Notes under the pieces: model-generated
Database searches by the model: none
Told to the model about the DNA's origin: nothing
The model's input: only the letters and a program-made list of their open reading frames with translations
Made by a program: the position numbers and the translations under genes
Shown: piece by piece, positions 22,681-30,678 of the stretch
Position numbering within the stretch: position 1 is the first letter of the stretch
Layout of the letters: every line of letters starts with the position of its first letter
From: Streptomyces coelicoflavus
Lineage (GTDB): Bacteria > Actinomycetota > Actinomycetes > Streptomycetales > Streptomycetaceae
DNA length: 64,000 bases
Assembly (NCBI RefSeq): GCF_003112555.1
Contig: NZ_BEWB01000004.1
Location: 434,001 to 498,000 of the forward strand
Direction: 5' to 3'

Positions 22681-22752
22681 GCCTTCGTCTTCCGGTCAGG
22701 GCCTTCGGCTGCCCTTTTCCCCTCCTGTCACGGAAGACAAGGACCGCAGGCC

Positions 22753-23532
22753 ATGGCCCGCCCCACCCAGCGTGCCCGCACGCTCTCGCAGAACTTCCTC
22801 GCCGACCGCTCCACCGCCGAGCACGTCGCCCGGCTCGCCGCCGCCGACCGCTCACGCCCTCCCCTCGTGCTCGAGGTGGGCGCGGGCAAGGGCGCGCTCA
22901 CCGAGCCGCTCGCCCGCCGCAGCCGCGAGCTGCACGCCTACGAGATCGACCCACGGCTCGTCCCCGGACTCCGCGCACGTTTCGCGCGCAGCCCGCACGT
23001 CCGCGTCGTTCCGGGTGACTTCCTCGCCGCCCGGCCACCGCGCACACCGTTCTCGGTCGCCGGGAACGTGCCCTTCTCACGCACGGCCGACATCGTCGAC
23101 TGGTGCCTGACCGCGCCCGGCCTCACCGACGCGACCCTCATCACCCAGCTCGAGTACGCCCGCAAACGCACCGGCGACTACGGCCGCTGGACCCTGCTCA
23201 CGGTCCTGACCTGGCCACGGCACGAGTGGCGGCTGGTGGGCCGGGTGGGCCGCCTCCGCTTCCGCCCGGCGCCGCGCGTCGACGCCGGCATCCTCCGCAT
23301 CGAACGCCGTCCCGTCCCCCTGATCGGCGCCGCCGCCGGACACGGCTGGGCGGACCTGGTCGAGCTGGGGTTCTCGGGCGTCGGCGGCTCACTGCACGCC
23401 TCCCTGCGGCGCGCCCACCCACGGCGCCGGGTGGACGCGGCCTTCCGTGCCGCGCGGCTCGACCCCGGCGCACTCGTCGGCGAGGTCGCGCCCGAGCGGT
23501 GGCTGCGGCTGCACGAGGAACTGGCGCCGTGA
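22753..23532 (+). CDS. erm(O): 23S rRNA (adenine-2058-N6) methyltransferase, Erm(O)/Lrm type
   Basis: This 259-aa Rossmann-fold methyltransferase starts [20 protein letters not shown], as in macrolide-resistance Erm proteins. Motifs in order are [15 protein letters not shown] (SAM binding, about 35-50), YEIDP, GDFLAA and the catalytic NVPFSRT (about 102-108). It methylates A2058 of 23S rRNA and blocks macrolide binding. The closest known arrangement is the lrm-mgt pair of S. lividans. Its leader has a WblC-like promoter, a uORF and an attenuator, suggesting drug-inducible expression. The stop overlaps a downstream GTG (GTGA) that opens the tandem-repeat frame leading into mgt. Confidence 0.92.
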   Translation: MARPTQRARTLSQNFLADRSTAEHVARLAAADRSRPPLVLEVGAGKGALTEPLARRSRELHAYEIDPRLVPGLRARFARSPHVRVVPGDFLAARPPRTPFSVAGNVPFSRTADIVDWCLTAPGLTDATLITQLEYARKRTGDYGRWTLLTVLTWPRHEWRLVGRVGRLRFRPAPRVDAGILRIERRPVPLIGAAAGHGWADLVELGFSGVGGSLHASLRRAHPRRRVDAAFRAARLDPGALVGEVAPERWLRLHEELAP

Positions 23533-23696
23533 ACCGAAAGGAGTCCCACGAGATGAATCCGAAGGAGCCGCACGGGATGAACCCGAAGGAGTCCCACGGG
23601 ATGAACCCGAAGGAGTCGTGCGAGATGGACCCGAAGGAGCCGCACGAGATGAACACCGAGGAGCCGCACGAGATGAACCGAAAAGAGTTGCACGAG
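23529..23696 (+). repeat. Seven tandem 24-bp repeats, each with Shine-Dalgarno and start codon, in frame with mgt
   Basis: Copies begin at 23529, 23553, 23577, 23601, 23625, 23649 and 23673, each exactly 24 bp. Each encodes a variant of the octapeptide MNPKESHG. The first copy starts GTG, overlapping the erm stop; the other six start ATG. Copies 1-5 contain AAGGAG about 9 nt before the next start; the last two carry the variants GAGGAG and AAAGAG. All frames are open into mgt, so a product starting at 23529 would carry 65 extra residues. Confidence 0.85.
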
Positions 23697-23717
23697 ACGT
23701 CTCGTCTCGCGTACGGT
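23688..23717 (+). promoter_or_regulatory. Internal leaderless mgt promoter with palindromic operator
   Basis: TTGCAC (23688-23693) and TACGGT (23712-23717) are 18 bp apart. The +1 predicted 7 nt downstream is the A of ATG 23724. The perfect 14-bp palindrome ACGAGACGTCTCGT (23692-23705) fills the spacer, an operator position typical for TetR-type repressors. The -35 box lies inside repeat copy 7. Confidence 0.55.
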
Positions 23718-23723
23718 CGTGGC

Positions 23724-24929
23724 ATGACCAGTCGCCCCGCGCACATCGCCATGTTCTCCATCGCCGCCCACGGCCACGTGAACCCCAGCCTGGAGGTGAT
23801 CCGCGAGCTCGTCGCACGAGGGCACCGGGTGACGTACGCGATCCCGCCGCTCCTCGCGGACAAGGTCGCCGAGACGGGCGCCGAACCCAAGCTCTGGAAC
23901 AGCATCCTGCCCGGCCCCGACGCCGACCCGGAGGCGTGGGGGAGCACCCTGCTGGACAACGTCGAGCCCTTCCTCGACGACGCGATCCAGGCACTCCCGC
24001 AGATCGCCGAGGCCTACGAGGGCGACGAGCCGGACCTGATCCTGCACGACATCGGCTCCTACCCCGCCCGCGTCCTCGGCCGCCGCTGGAACGTGCCCGT
24101 GATCTCCCTGTCGCCCTGCATGGTCGCCTGGGAGGGGTACGAGCAGGAGGTCGGCGAGCCGATGTGGGAGGAGCCGCTGAAGACCGAGCGCGGGCAGGCG
24201 TACTACGCCCGCTTCCACGCCTGGCTGGAGGAGAACGGGATCACCGACCACCCCGACCCGTTCGTCGGCCGCCCCGACCGCTCCCTGGTGCTGATCCCCA
24301 AGGCGCTCCAGCCCAACGCCGAGCGGGTGGACGAGAAGGCGTACACCTTCGTCGGCGCCTGCCAGGGGGACCGCAGCGCCGAGGGCGAGTGGACGCGTCC
24401 CGAGGGCGCGGAGAAGGTCGTCCTCGTCTCCCTCGGGTCGGCCTTCACCAAGCAGCCCGCGTTCTACCGGGAGTGCGTCAAGGCCTTCGGCGAGCTGCCC
24501 GGCTGGCACACCGTGCTCCAGGTCGGCCGGCACGTCGGCGCCGCCGAGCTGGGCGACGTACCGGACAACGTGGAAGTGCGTTCCTGGGTACCGCAGTTGG
24601 CGGTCCTCCAGCAGGCCGACCTGTTCGTCACCCACGCGGGCGCGGGCGGCAGCCAGGAGGGACTGGCGACCGCCACCCCGATGATCGCCGTACCGCAGGC
24701 CGCGGACCAGTTCGGCAACGCCGGCATGCTCGAGGGCCTCGGCGTCGCCCGTACCCTCGCCACCGAGGAGGCCACCGCCGAGGCGCTGCGCACCGCCGCC
24801 CTCGCCCTGGTCGACGACCCGGAAGCGGCGGGGCGGCTGAAGGAGATCCAGGCGCAGATGGCCCAGGAGGGCGGCACCCGGCGGGCCGCCGACCTCATCG
24901 AGGCGGAGCTGGCCGCGGCGCGCGTCTGA
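23724..24929 (+). CDS. mgt: Macrolide glycosyltransferase
   Basis: This 401-aa GT1-family enzyme carries the N-terminal acceptor-side motif [14 protein letters not shown] and the C-terminal nucleotide-sugar motif [18 protein letters not shown] followed by [10 protein letters not shown]. Members such as S. lividans Mgt and OleI use UDP-glucose to inactivate macrolides at the desosamine 2'-OH. Together with Erm(O) it gives target protection and drug inactivation. ATG 23724 starts the canonical [18 protein letters not shown] and sits at the +1 of an internal promoter. Read-through translation from the erm side could use upstream in-frame starts in the repeat array. It ends at a 24-bp hairpin. 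Confidence 0.92.
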   Translation: MTSRPAHIAMFSIAAHGHVNPSLEVIRELVARGHRVTYAIPPLLADKVAETGAEPKLWNSILPGPDADPEAWGSTLLDNVEPFLDDAIQALPQIAEAYEGDEPDLILHDIGSYPARVLGRRWNVPVISLSPCMVAWEGYEQEVGEPMWEEPLKTERGQAYYARFHAWLEENGITDHPDPFVGRPDRSLVLIPKALQPNAERVDEKAYTFVGACQGDRSAEGEWTRPEGAEKVVLVSLGSAFTKQPAFYRECVKAFGELPGWHTVLQVGRHVGAAELGDVPDNVEVRSWVPQLAVLQQADLFVTHAGAGGSQEGLATATPMIAVPQAADQFGNAGMLEGLGVARTLATEEATAEALRTAALALVDDPEAAGRLKEIQAQMAQEGGTRRAADLIEAELAAARV

Positions 24930-24940
24930 CCCGGCACAAC

Positions 24941-24991
24941 AAGGCCGGAGGGCCCGTCGGTTCCCCCGGAACCGACGGGCCCTCCGGCCTT
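24941..24991. terminator. Perfect 24-bp bidirectional hairpin
   Basis: 24941-24964 and 24968-24991 are perfectly complementary with a 3-base loop. AA at the left and TT at the right end make it suitable for both directions. It lies between the convergent mgt and MMPL genes and should stop both transcripts. Confidence 0.9.
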
Positions 24992-25004
24992 GGCGGCGAA
25001 CCGG

Positions 25005-27275
25005 TCAGACCCCGACCGGTTCGCCCCGCTCCCCGCGCTCGCCCTGGCCGTCCCGGACCGTCGGCGCGATCGCCTCGGGCGACTCGTCGTGGGTCAGGTC
25101 GGGCAGCCGGTGCAGCCACTTCGGCAGGTACCAGTTGCGCTCGCCGAGCAGCGACATCACGGCCGGCAGCAGGACGCCCCGGATGATCGTCGCGTCGATC
25201 AGGACCGCCGCCGCCAGGCCCACGCCCATCTGCTTCATCGACTGCATGGACAGCGTGCCGAAGATGGCGAACACCGCGACCATGATGACGGCGGCACTGG
25301 TGACGACGCCCGCCGTGGTGACCACACCGTGCTGGATCGCGTCCCGGGTGCTCCGCCCGCGCAGCCGCGCCTCGCGGATCCGGGAGACCACGAATACGTG
25401 GTAGTCCATCGACAGGCCGAACAGGATCACGAAGAGGAACAGCGGCAGCCACGTGATGATGGCGCCCACGCCCTCGGCGCCCACCAGCGAGGCGCCCCAG
25501 CCGTGCTGGAAGACGGCGACCAGGATGCCGTACGCCGCGCCCACCGACAGCAGGTTGAGCACGATCGAGGTGAGCGCGACCGTCAGCGAGCGGAAGGACA
25601 GCAGCATCAGCAGGAAGGCGAAGACCACGACGAAGGCGAAGACCGGCAGGACCGACCCGACGAGCTGGTCGTTGAAGTCCTTGTTGCCCGCCACCTGACC
25701 GGTGATCGGTGCCTCGACGCCGTCGACCTTCCCCAGCGTCGCGGGCCGTACCTCGTCGCGCAGCTTGTCCAGGCTCTCGCCCGCCTTGTCCTGGTCGGAG
25801 CCGCCCACCAGCGGGACGTACACCAGCGCGACGTTCTGCTCGTCGTGCATCGTGATGTCCACCGGGCCGCGCGACGCACCCGAACTGACCGCCCGCTCCC
25901 GGAAGTCGGCGAGCGCCGCCCGCACCTCGGGCGCGTTGATGTCGTCGGCCTTCACCACCACCTCGGCCGGGTCGGAACCACCCGGGAAGGCCTCGTTGAC
26001 CCGGTTGTACGTCTGCACGATGGGCAGCGAGTCGCCGAACTCCTGGTCCAGTGTGAGGTTCTGCGTCTTCATGCCCAGCGCGGGCGCGGCGACGGCCAGC
26101 AGCGCGCCGACGGCGACCACGGCGGCGAGGAGCGGCTTGGCCAGTACGCGCTTGAGCACCGCCGTCCAGAACCGGCTGCCCTCACTGGTGCCGCCGCTCG
26201 GCCGGCGCCGGCGCAGGAACGGCACGCGGCCCTTCTCCACCCGCTCGCCCAGCAGGGACAGCAGCGCCGGCAGGACCGTCACCGAGCCGACCATGGCCAC
26301 CGCGACCACCATCAGCGAGGCCAGGCCCATCGCCTCGAACTCGGCGATGCCGGTGAACAGCATGCCCGCCATCGCCACGCACACCGTGACACCGGAGACG
26401 ACGATCGCCCGGCCACTGGTGGCGGCGGCGATCCTGAGCGCCGTCTGCGCGTCCCGGCCGGCGGCCCGCTCCTCGCGCTCGCGGCGCAGGTAGAACAGGC
26501 AGTAGTCGACGCCGACGGCCAGACCGACCAGCAGCATCACGGAGTTGGCGGTCTCGCTCATCGGCTGGACGTGGCTGACCAGGCCCATCAGGCCCATCGT
26601 CGCGACGATCGCGGTGATCGCCAGCGCCACCGGGACCAGCGCCGCCACCAGCGCGCCGAACGCGACGAGCAGGATGCCGAGCGCCACCGGCACCGCCGAG
26701 TACTCGGCCTTCTTGAAGTCGTCGCCGAACGCGTCGTCGAACGTCTTCATCATGCTGGCGCCGCCGATCTCCTCGATCCGCAGCGCGTCGTGCTCCTTCT
26801 GGACGCCCTCGACCGCCTTCAGCACCGGCTCGACCCGCTCGCCCGCGGTGTCCGCCTCGCCGCGCATGTCGAACTGCACCAGCGCGCTGCGGCCGTCCTT
26901 CGAGATCGTCTTGGCGTCGTAGGGCGAGGTGACGCCCGTGACCTTCCCGGTCTCCTCCACCGCCGCGACGACCGCGTCGACCGCGGCCCGGAACTCGGCG
27001 TCCGTGGCCTTGACGCCGCCGTCCTTCGCCTGGATCAGGACGGTCTCGCCGGCCGGCTCGTCGATCCCGGCGTCCTCGACGATCCTGGCGGCGGTGTGCG
27101 TCTCGCCGCCCATCTGGTCGCTGTCCTTGACGTCGACCCGGCCGGCCGCCGAACCGAGCCCCATCGCCAGGACGACGAACAGCACCCAGATCCCGACGGC
27201 GGCCCACCGGTGCCGGGCGCTCCAGCCGCCCGCCCGGGCGGCTATGCCCCGCACCCGTGTCTCTCGGTTCCGCAT
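25005..27275 (-). CDS. MMPL family RND transporter
   Basis: This 756-aa integral membrane protein has two repeated halves. Each has one transmembrane segment, a large extracytoplasmic loop, then about five further segments. The first is WAAVGIWVLFVVLAMGLGSA at about residues 24-43. VGLAVGVDYCLFYLRRERE and LFGLSMDYHVFVVSRIREA are the MMPL signature segments with the proton-relay Asp/Tyr pairs. Streptomyces members export lipids or small secondary metabolites; the cargo is unknown. The ATG at 27275 has a GAGGGGG Shine-Dalgarno. It has no partner regulator gene alongside and converges on mgt across the terminator. Confidence 0.9.
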   Translation of the reverse strand: MRNRETRVRGIAARAGGWSARHRWAAVGIWVLFVVLAMGLGSAAGRVDVKDSDQMGGETHTAARIVEDAGIDEPAGETVLIQAKDGGVKATDAEFRAAVDAVVAAVEETGKVTGVTSPYDAKTISKDGRSALVQFDMRGEADTAGERVEPVLKAVEGVQKEHDALRIEEIGGASMMKTFDDAFGDDFKKAEYSAVPVALGILLVAFGALVAALVPVALAITAIVATMGLMGLVSHVQPMSETANSVMLLVGLAVGVDYCLFYLRREREERAAGRDAQTALRIAAATSGRAIVVSGVTVCVAMAGMLFTGIAEFEAMGLASLMVVAVAMVGSVTVLPALLSLLGERVEKGRVPFLRRRRPSGGTSEGSRFWTAVLKRVLAKPLLAAVVAVGALLAVAAPALGMKTQNLTLDQEFGDSLPIVQTYNRVNEAFPGGSDPAEVVVKADDINAPEVRAALADFRERAVSSGASRGPVDITMHDEQNVALVYVPLVGGSDQDKAGESLDKLRDEVRPATLGKVDGVEAPITGQVAGNKDFNDQLVGSVLPVFAFVVVFAFLLMLLSFRSLTVALTSIVLNLLSVGAAYGILVAVFQHGWGASLVGAEGVGAIITWLPLFLFVILFGLSMDYHVFVVSRIREARLRGRSTRDAIQHGVVTTAGVVTSAAVIMVAVFAIFGTLSMQSMKQMGVGLAAAVLIDATIIRGVLLPAVMSLLGERNWYLPKWLHRLPDLTHDESPEAIAPTVRDGQGERGERGEPVGV

Positions 27276-27600
27276 GACCGGCCTGCCCCCTCATGAGCGG
27301 TGCCGGCCCCCTGCCGCCACCTTGCGTTTCGAAGGTATGGGCCGCATAAGGCCGTCGCGTCGTGCTCTCCGGTGACGTGCGGCGGCGTCGCACTCATCCC
27401 TCCGTACCGCCGCACTCACCGCTGAGGAGGATCCCGGCCCCTTACATCTACCGGGCGATCCCAGGGGCGTTGATCAGGGTGCGGTGGCGTGCCGGAGCCT
27501 TTTGGAAGAGTTGTTGATTAAGTCACAGGCGTGTGTAGTGGTTGAACCCCGCGCACCGCATCGGCGAGAGTGACGCGCACGTGCGCCCGGCGCGCGGACC
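27276..27600. other. Non-coding region upstream of the MMPL gene
   Basis: It holds the leftward MMPL promoter. On the plus strand, TTGATT and TAGTGG (about 27512-27539, 16-bp spacer) form a possible promoter reading towards the hairpin at 27601. No supported protein-coding frame was seen. Confidence 0.35.
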
Positions 27601-27637
27601 CGGCCGTCGTGCCCGCCCCCACGGGGCACGACGGCCG
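27601..27637 (+). terminator. 14-bp hairpin just upstream of the DUF1697 gene
   Basis: 27601-27614 and 27624-27637 are perfectly complementary with a 9-base loop, followed by TTCTATGG. As no protein gene ends here on the plus strand, it may terminate a short RNA started near 27545, or act as an operator for the downstream leaderless promoter. Confidence 0.5.
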
Positions 27638-27640
27638 TTC

Positions 27641-27646
27641 TATGGT
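27641..27646 (+). promoter_or_regulatory. -10 box of a leaderless promoter
   Basis: TATGGT ends exactly 7 nt before the ATG at 27653, so transcription probably starts at the initiation codon. No good -35 box is visible because the hairpin occupies that position. Confidence 0.45.
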
Positions 27647-27652
27647 GTGCGG

Positions 27653-28201
27653 ATGACGACCATGTACGCGGCCCTGCTGCGCGGGATCAACGTGGGCGGC
27701 AGCCGGAAAGTCCCGATGGCCGACCTCCGCGCGCTGCTGACCTCCCTCGGCCACGACGCCGTACGCACCCATCTGCAGAGCGGACAGGCCGTCTTCGCGT
27801 CCGGCCACGGCGACGAGGACACCCTGGCCGCGGAACTGGCGGAGGCGATCGAGAAGCGGTTCGGCTTCCCCGTGGACGTGATCGTGCGCGACCACGCCTA
27901 TCTGAAGGGGATCGTCGAGGCGTGCCCGTTCCCGGCCGCCGAGCTGGAGGGCAAGCAGCTGCACGTCACCTACTTCTCCGCGCCCGTCGACGCGGACCGC
28001 TTCGCGGCGATCGACGCCCCGGCCTTCCACCCCGAGGAGTTCCGCCTCGGCGACCGCGCCCTGTACCTCTACGCACCGGACGGCCTGGGCCGCTCCAAAC
28101 TGGCCGAGGCCCTCGCCAAACCCCGCGTCAACAAGGGCCTGATCGCCACCAGCCGCAACTGGAACACGGTCACCAAGCTGGTGGAGCTGACGGGCGCCTG
28201 A
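27653..28201 (+). CDS. DUF1697 domain protein
   Basis: This 182-aa cytoplasmic protein matches DUF1697 across its length: YAALLRGINVGGSRKVPMAD at the N-terminus, LQSGQAVFAS, then RDHAYLKGIVEACPF, and the C-terminal GRSKLAEALAKPRVNKGLI with TSRNWNTVTKLVEL. The family is widespread with a ferredoxin-like fold and no settled function. The ATG at 27653 has no Shine-Dalgarno but a -10 box at leaderless distance. It converges with the sirohydrochlorin chelatase gene, 13 bp apart. Confidence 0.85.
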   Translation: MTTMYAALLRGINVGGSRKVPMADLRALLTSLGHDAVRTHLQSGQAVFASGHGDEDTLAAELAEAIEKRFGFPVDVIVRDHAYLKGIVEACPFPAAELEGKQLHVTYFSAPVDADRFAAIDAPAFHPEEFRLGDRALYLYAPDGLGRSKLAEALAKPRVNKGLIATSRNWNTVTKLVELTGA

Positions 28202-28214
28202 CGAGTTCCCGGTC

Positions 28215-28952
28215 TCAGGCCCCGACCGCCAGCGCCACCGGCACCCGCGCCGCGTCGTACCGCTCCAGCAGGACCCGCGCCACCTCCGGCGCGGGACCCA
28301 GGACGTCCGCCAGCACGTCCGCACCGGCCGCGCCCCGGGCGATACGGTCCGGCAGGAAACCCGGCGCCAGGACGTACGGGGCGACGGCGACGCGGGCACA
28401 GCCCAGCTCGCGCAACCGCCGTACCGCGTCCTCGGTGCGCGGAAGGGATGCGGAGGCGAACGCAGGCCGCACGGCGCACCAACCGGTGTGCCGCCACTCC
28501 CGCGCGATTTCAGCGATCACTGCGATCGCCTCCGGGTCGGAGGACCCCGCCGAGGCCAGCACGACCCCGGTCGAGGACTTGTCGGCGGGCGTCAGGCCCG
28601 CCTCGTACAGGCGCCGTTCCAGCGCCGAGACCAGCAGCGGCGAGGGGCCGAGCACCTCCGCCTGCCGGATCCGGAGCCGCGGCGGCGCCGCCGCCAGCAC
28701 CGCCGGGATGTCCGACTTGGCGTGGAAGGCGCGCGTCAGCAGCAGCGGGAGCGCCACGACATCCCGCACCCCCTCCGTCTCCAAGGACTCCAGCACGCCC
28801 TGCACCGAGGGCACGTTGAAGTCCAGGAAGCCGGTCTCCACCCGTACGTCCGGACGCAACGCCCTGACCCGGCGGACCAGGGCGTGCACGGTCGCGGCGT
28901 GCCGCGGGTCGCGGCTGCCGTGGGCGATGACGAGAAGCACCGGCGTGGACAT
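28215..28952 (-). CDS. Sirohydrochlorin chelatase (CbiX/SirB-like)
   Basis: This 245-aa two-domain chelatase opens LLVIAHGSRDPRHAATVHAL (the catalytic-side His) and has FLDFNVPSVQ and LPLLLTRAFHAKSDIPAVLA, with a second internal half (VLASAGSSDPEAI). It inserts iron into sirohydrochlorin to make siroheme. As the last gene of the sulfur block it would supply the cofactor of the sulfite reductase at the start of the same block; cobalt insertion for B12 is less likely in this context. The ATG at 28952 lies 8 bp after the permease stop. Confidence 0.85.
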   Translation of the reverse strand: MSTPVLLVIAHGSRDPRHAATVHALVRRVRALRPDVRVETGFLDFNVPSVQGVLESLETEGVRDVVALPLLLTRAFHAKSDIPAVLAAAPPRLRIRQAEVLGPSPLLVSALERRLYEAGLTPADKSSTGVVLASAGSSDPEAIAVIAEIAREWRHTGWCAVRPAFASASLPRTEDAVRRLRELGCARVAVAPYVLAPGFLPDRIARGAAGADVLADVLGPAPEVARVLLERYDAARVPVALAVGA

Positions 28953-28960
28953 GGCGTACC

Positions 28961-29857
28961 TCAGCCCTTCACCAGCAGGCCGCGGCTGCGCAGGACCCAG
29001 CGCTCGAGCGGGCTGAAGATGAGCAGGTCGATGGCGATGCCGACGGTCAGGATGAGGAGGATGGCTTCGAAGACCATGGCCATGTCGCTGGCGTTGCGGC
29101 CGTTCTCGAGGAGTTGTCCCAGGCCGACGCCGAGGTCGGGGAAGGAGGCGATGATCTCGGCGGCCATCAGGGAGCGCCAGGAGAAGGCCCAGCCCTGTTT
29201 GAGGCCGGCGACGTAGCCGGGGAGTGCGGCGGGCAGCACGATGTGCCAGGTTCCCTTGAGTCCGGTGGCGCCGAGGGTGCGGCCGGCGCGGAGGAAGATC
29301 GGGGAGACCTGGTCGACGCCGGAGACGAGGCCGTTGGCGATGGAGGGCACGGCGCCGAGGAGGATGACGGCGTACATCATCGTGTTGTTCAGGCCCAGCC
29401 AGATCACGGCGGGCGGCACCCAGGCCACCGACGGCAGGGACTGGAGGCCGGAGAGGATGGGGCCGATGGCCGCGCGGACGAACTTCACGCGGGCGACGAG
29501 GAGTCCCAGCGGGGTGCCGATGAGGAGGGCGAAGCAGAAGCCGAGCAGGCCGCGGGAGACGCTGGTCCAGATGTAGCCGAGCAACTCGCCCTGGAGCCAG
29601 GCCTGGTGGACCACGTCCCACACGTCGGAGGGGGCGGGCAGCTTGGTCGGATCGTCGACGATCTCGAAAGAGACCAGGCCCTGCCACACCGCCAGCACGA
29701 GGAGCACGGCGACGGTGGGCGGCAGGACCTTCTCGACCAGGGTCTGCCGCAGTGGGGTGCGTCCCTGCTGCACCGACTCCAGTGCGTCCAGGCCCGCCTC
29801 CAGACCGGCGAGGTCGCCGTTCTCCTTCGCGGGACGCGTCGTGTCAGTGCTGGCCAT
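28961..29857 (-). CDS. ssuC: Sulfonate ABC transporter permease
   Basis: This 298-aa BPD permease has about six membrane segments and the docking loop around AGRTLGATGLKGTWHIVLPA. The family of nitrate/taurine/sulfonate permeases fits best, and linkage to cys genes favours sulfonates or another organic sulfur source. The ATG at 29857 (MASTDTTRPAKE) overlaps the end of the ATPase gene by 14 bp; a GTG at 29875 is an alternative. The chelatase gene follows closely. Confidence 0.88.
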   Translation of the reverse strand: MASTDTTRPAKENGDLAGLEAGLDALESVQQGRTPLRQTLVEKVLPPTVAVLLVLAVWQGLVSFEIVDDPTKLPAPSDVWDVVHQAWLQGELLGYIWTSVSRGLLGFCFALLIGTPLGLLVARVKFVRAAIGPILSGLQSLPSVAWVPPAVIWLGLNNTMMYAVILLGAVPSIANGLVSGVDQVSPIFLRAGRTLGATGLKGTWHIVLPAALPGYVAGLKQGWAFSWRSLMAAEIIASFPDLGVGLGQLLENGRNASDMAMVFEAILLILTVGIAIDLLIFSPLERWVLRSRGLLVKG

Positions 29858-30638
29858 GGCGGCGGATCTCCCCACGCAGTTCTTCGGTGATCTCGACGGA
29901 CAGCTCGGCCACGGCGGTGTCCTCGATGCGGCGCGGCTGCGGGATGCCGACCGTCCACTCGCGCGCGACGCGTCCGGGGCGGGAGGACAGCAGGACGACC
30001 CGTTCGGCCAGGCGTACGGCCTCGCGGACGTTGTGGGTGACGAAGAGGACGGACAGCTGCGTCTCGCGCCAGATGCGGGTGAGCTCGTCGTGCAGGACGT
30101 CGCGGGTGATGGCGTCCAGTGCGGCGAAGGGCTCGTCCATCAGCAGCAGCTTGCTCTCCTGGGCGAGCGCGCGGGCCATCGCGACGCGCTGGCGCATACC
30201 GCCGGACAGCTCGTGCACCCGCTTGCCGTATGCGCCCTTGAGGCGGACGAGTTCGAGCAGTTCCTCGGCCTTGTCGCGGCGGTCCGTCTTGGGCACGCCG
30301 CGCAGTTTCAGGGCGAGTTCGATGTTCTTGCCCGCGGTCAGCCAGGGGAACAGGGCGTGCTCCTGGAACATCAGGGCCGGTCGCCCGTCCGTGGTGATGC
30401 CGCCCGCGCTGGGCTTGTCCAGGCCGGCCACCAGGTTGAGCAGCGTTGACTTGCCGCAGCCGGAGGCGCCCAGGAGGGTGACGAACTCGCCGGGGGCGAC
30501 ATCGAGGGTGATGTCGTCCAGGACGAGCTGCTGCCCGGCGGGGCCCGCGAAGGACTTCGAGACGTGCTCGATCCGGGCGGCGTACGTGGCCGGCTCGATG
30601 CCGTCGGCGGCCTTGGCGAGGGTCGTGGTCGTGGCCAT
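29844..30638 (-). CDS. ssuB: Sulfonate ABC transporter ATP-binding protein
   Basis: This 264-aa ABC ATPase has Walker A GASGCGKST (about 55-63), Q-loop MFQEHALFPWL, signature LSGGMRQRVAMARAL, Walker B LLLMDEPFAALD and switch His in FVTHNVREA. It energises the sulfonate importer with the neighbouring permease and lipoprotein. The ATG at 30638 is preferred because AGGAGG lies 8 nt upstream; an in-frame GTG three codons earlier overlaps that site. Confidence 0.9.
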   Translation of the reverse strand: MATTTTLAKAADGIEPATYAARIEHVSKSFAGPAGQQLVLDDITLDVAPGEFVTLLGASGCGKSTLLNLVAGLDKPSAGGITTDGRPALMFQEHALFPWLTAGKNIELALKLRGVPKTDRRDKAEELLELVRLKGAYGKRVHELSGGMRQRVAMARALAQESKLLLMDEPFAALDAITRDVLHDELTRIWRETQLSVLFVTHNVREAVRLAERVVLLSSRPGRVAREWTVGIPQPRRIEDTAVAELSVEITEELRGEIRRHGQH

Positions 30639-30678
30639 GGTCGTCACCTCCTGGGTGGTCGGGTTCCGGGTGGGTGCT

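Noticed and set aside
23529..23696. CRISPR-like array
   Set aside because: Units are contiguous 24-bp tandem copies without spacers and are protein-coding in frame; no cas genes are present.
22753..24929. Macrolide biosynthetic cluster inferred from erm and mgt
   Set aside because: No polyketide synthase or deoxysugar genes are in the window; this pair is known as a stand-alone resistance locus in strains that make no macrolide.
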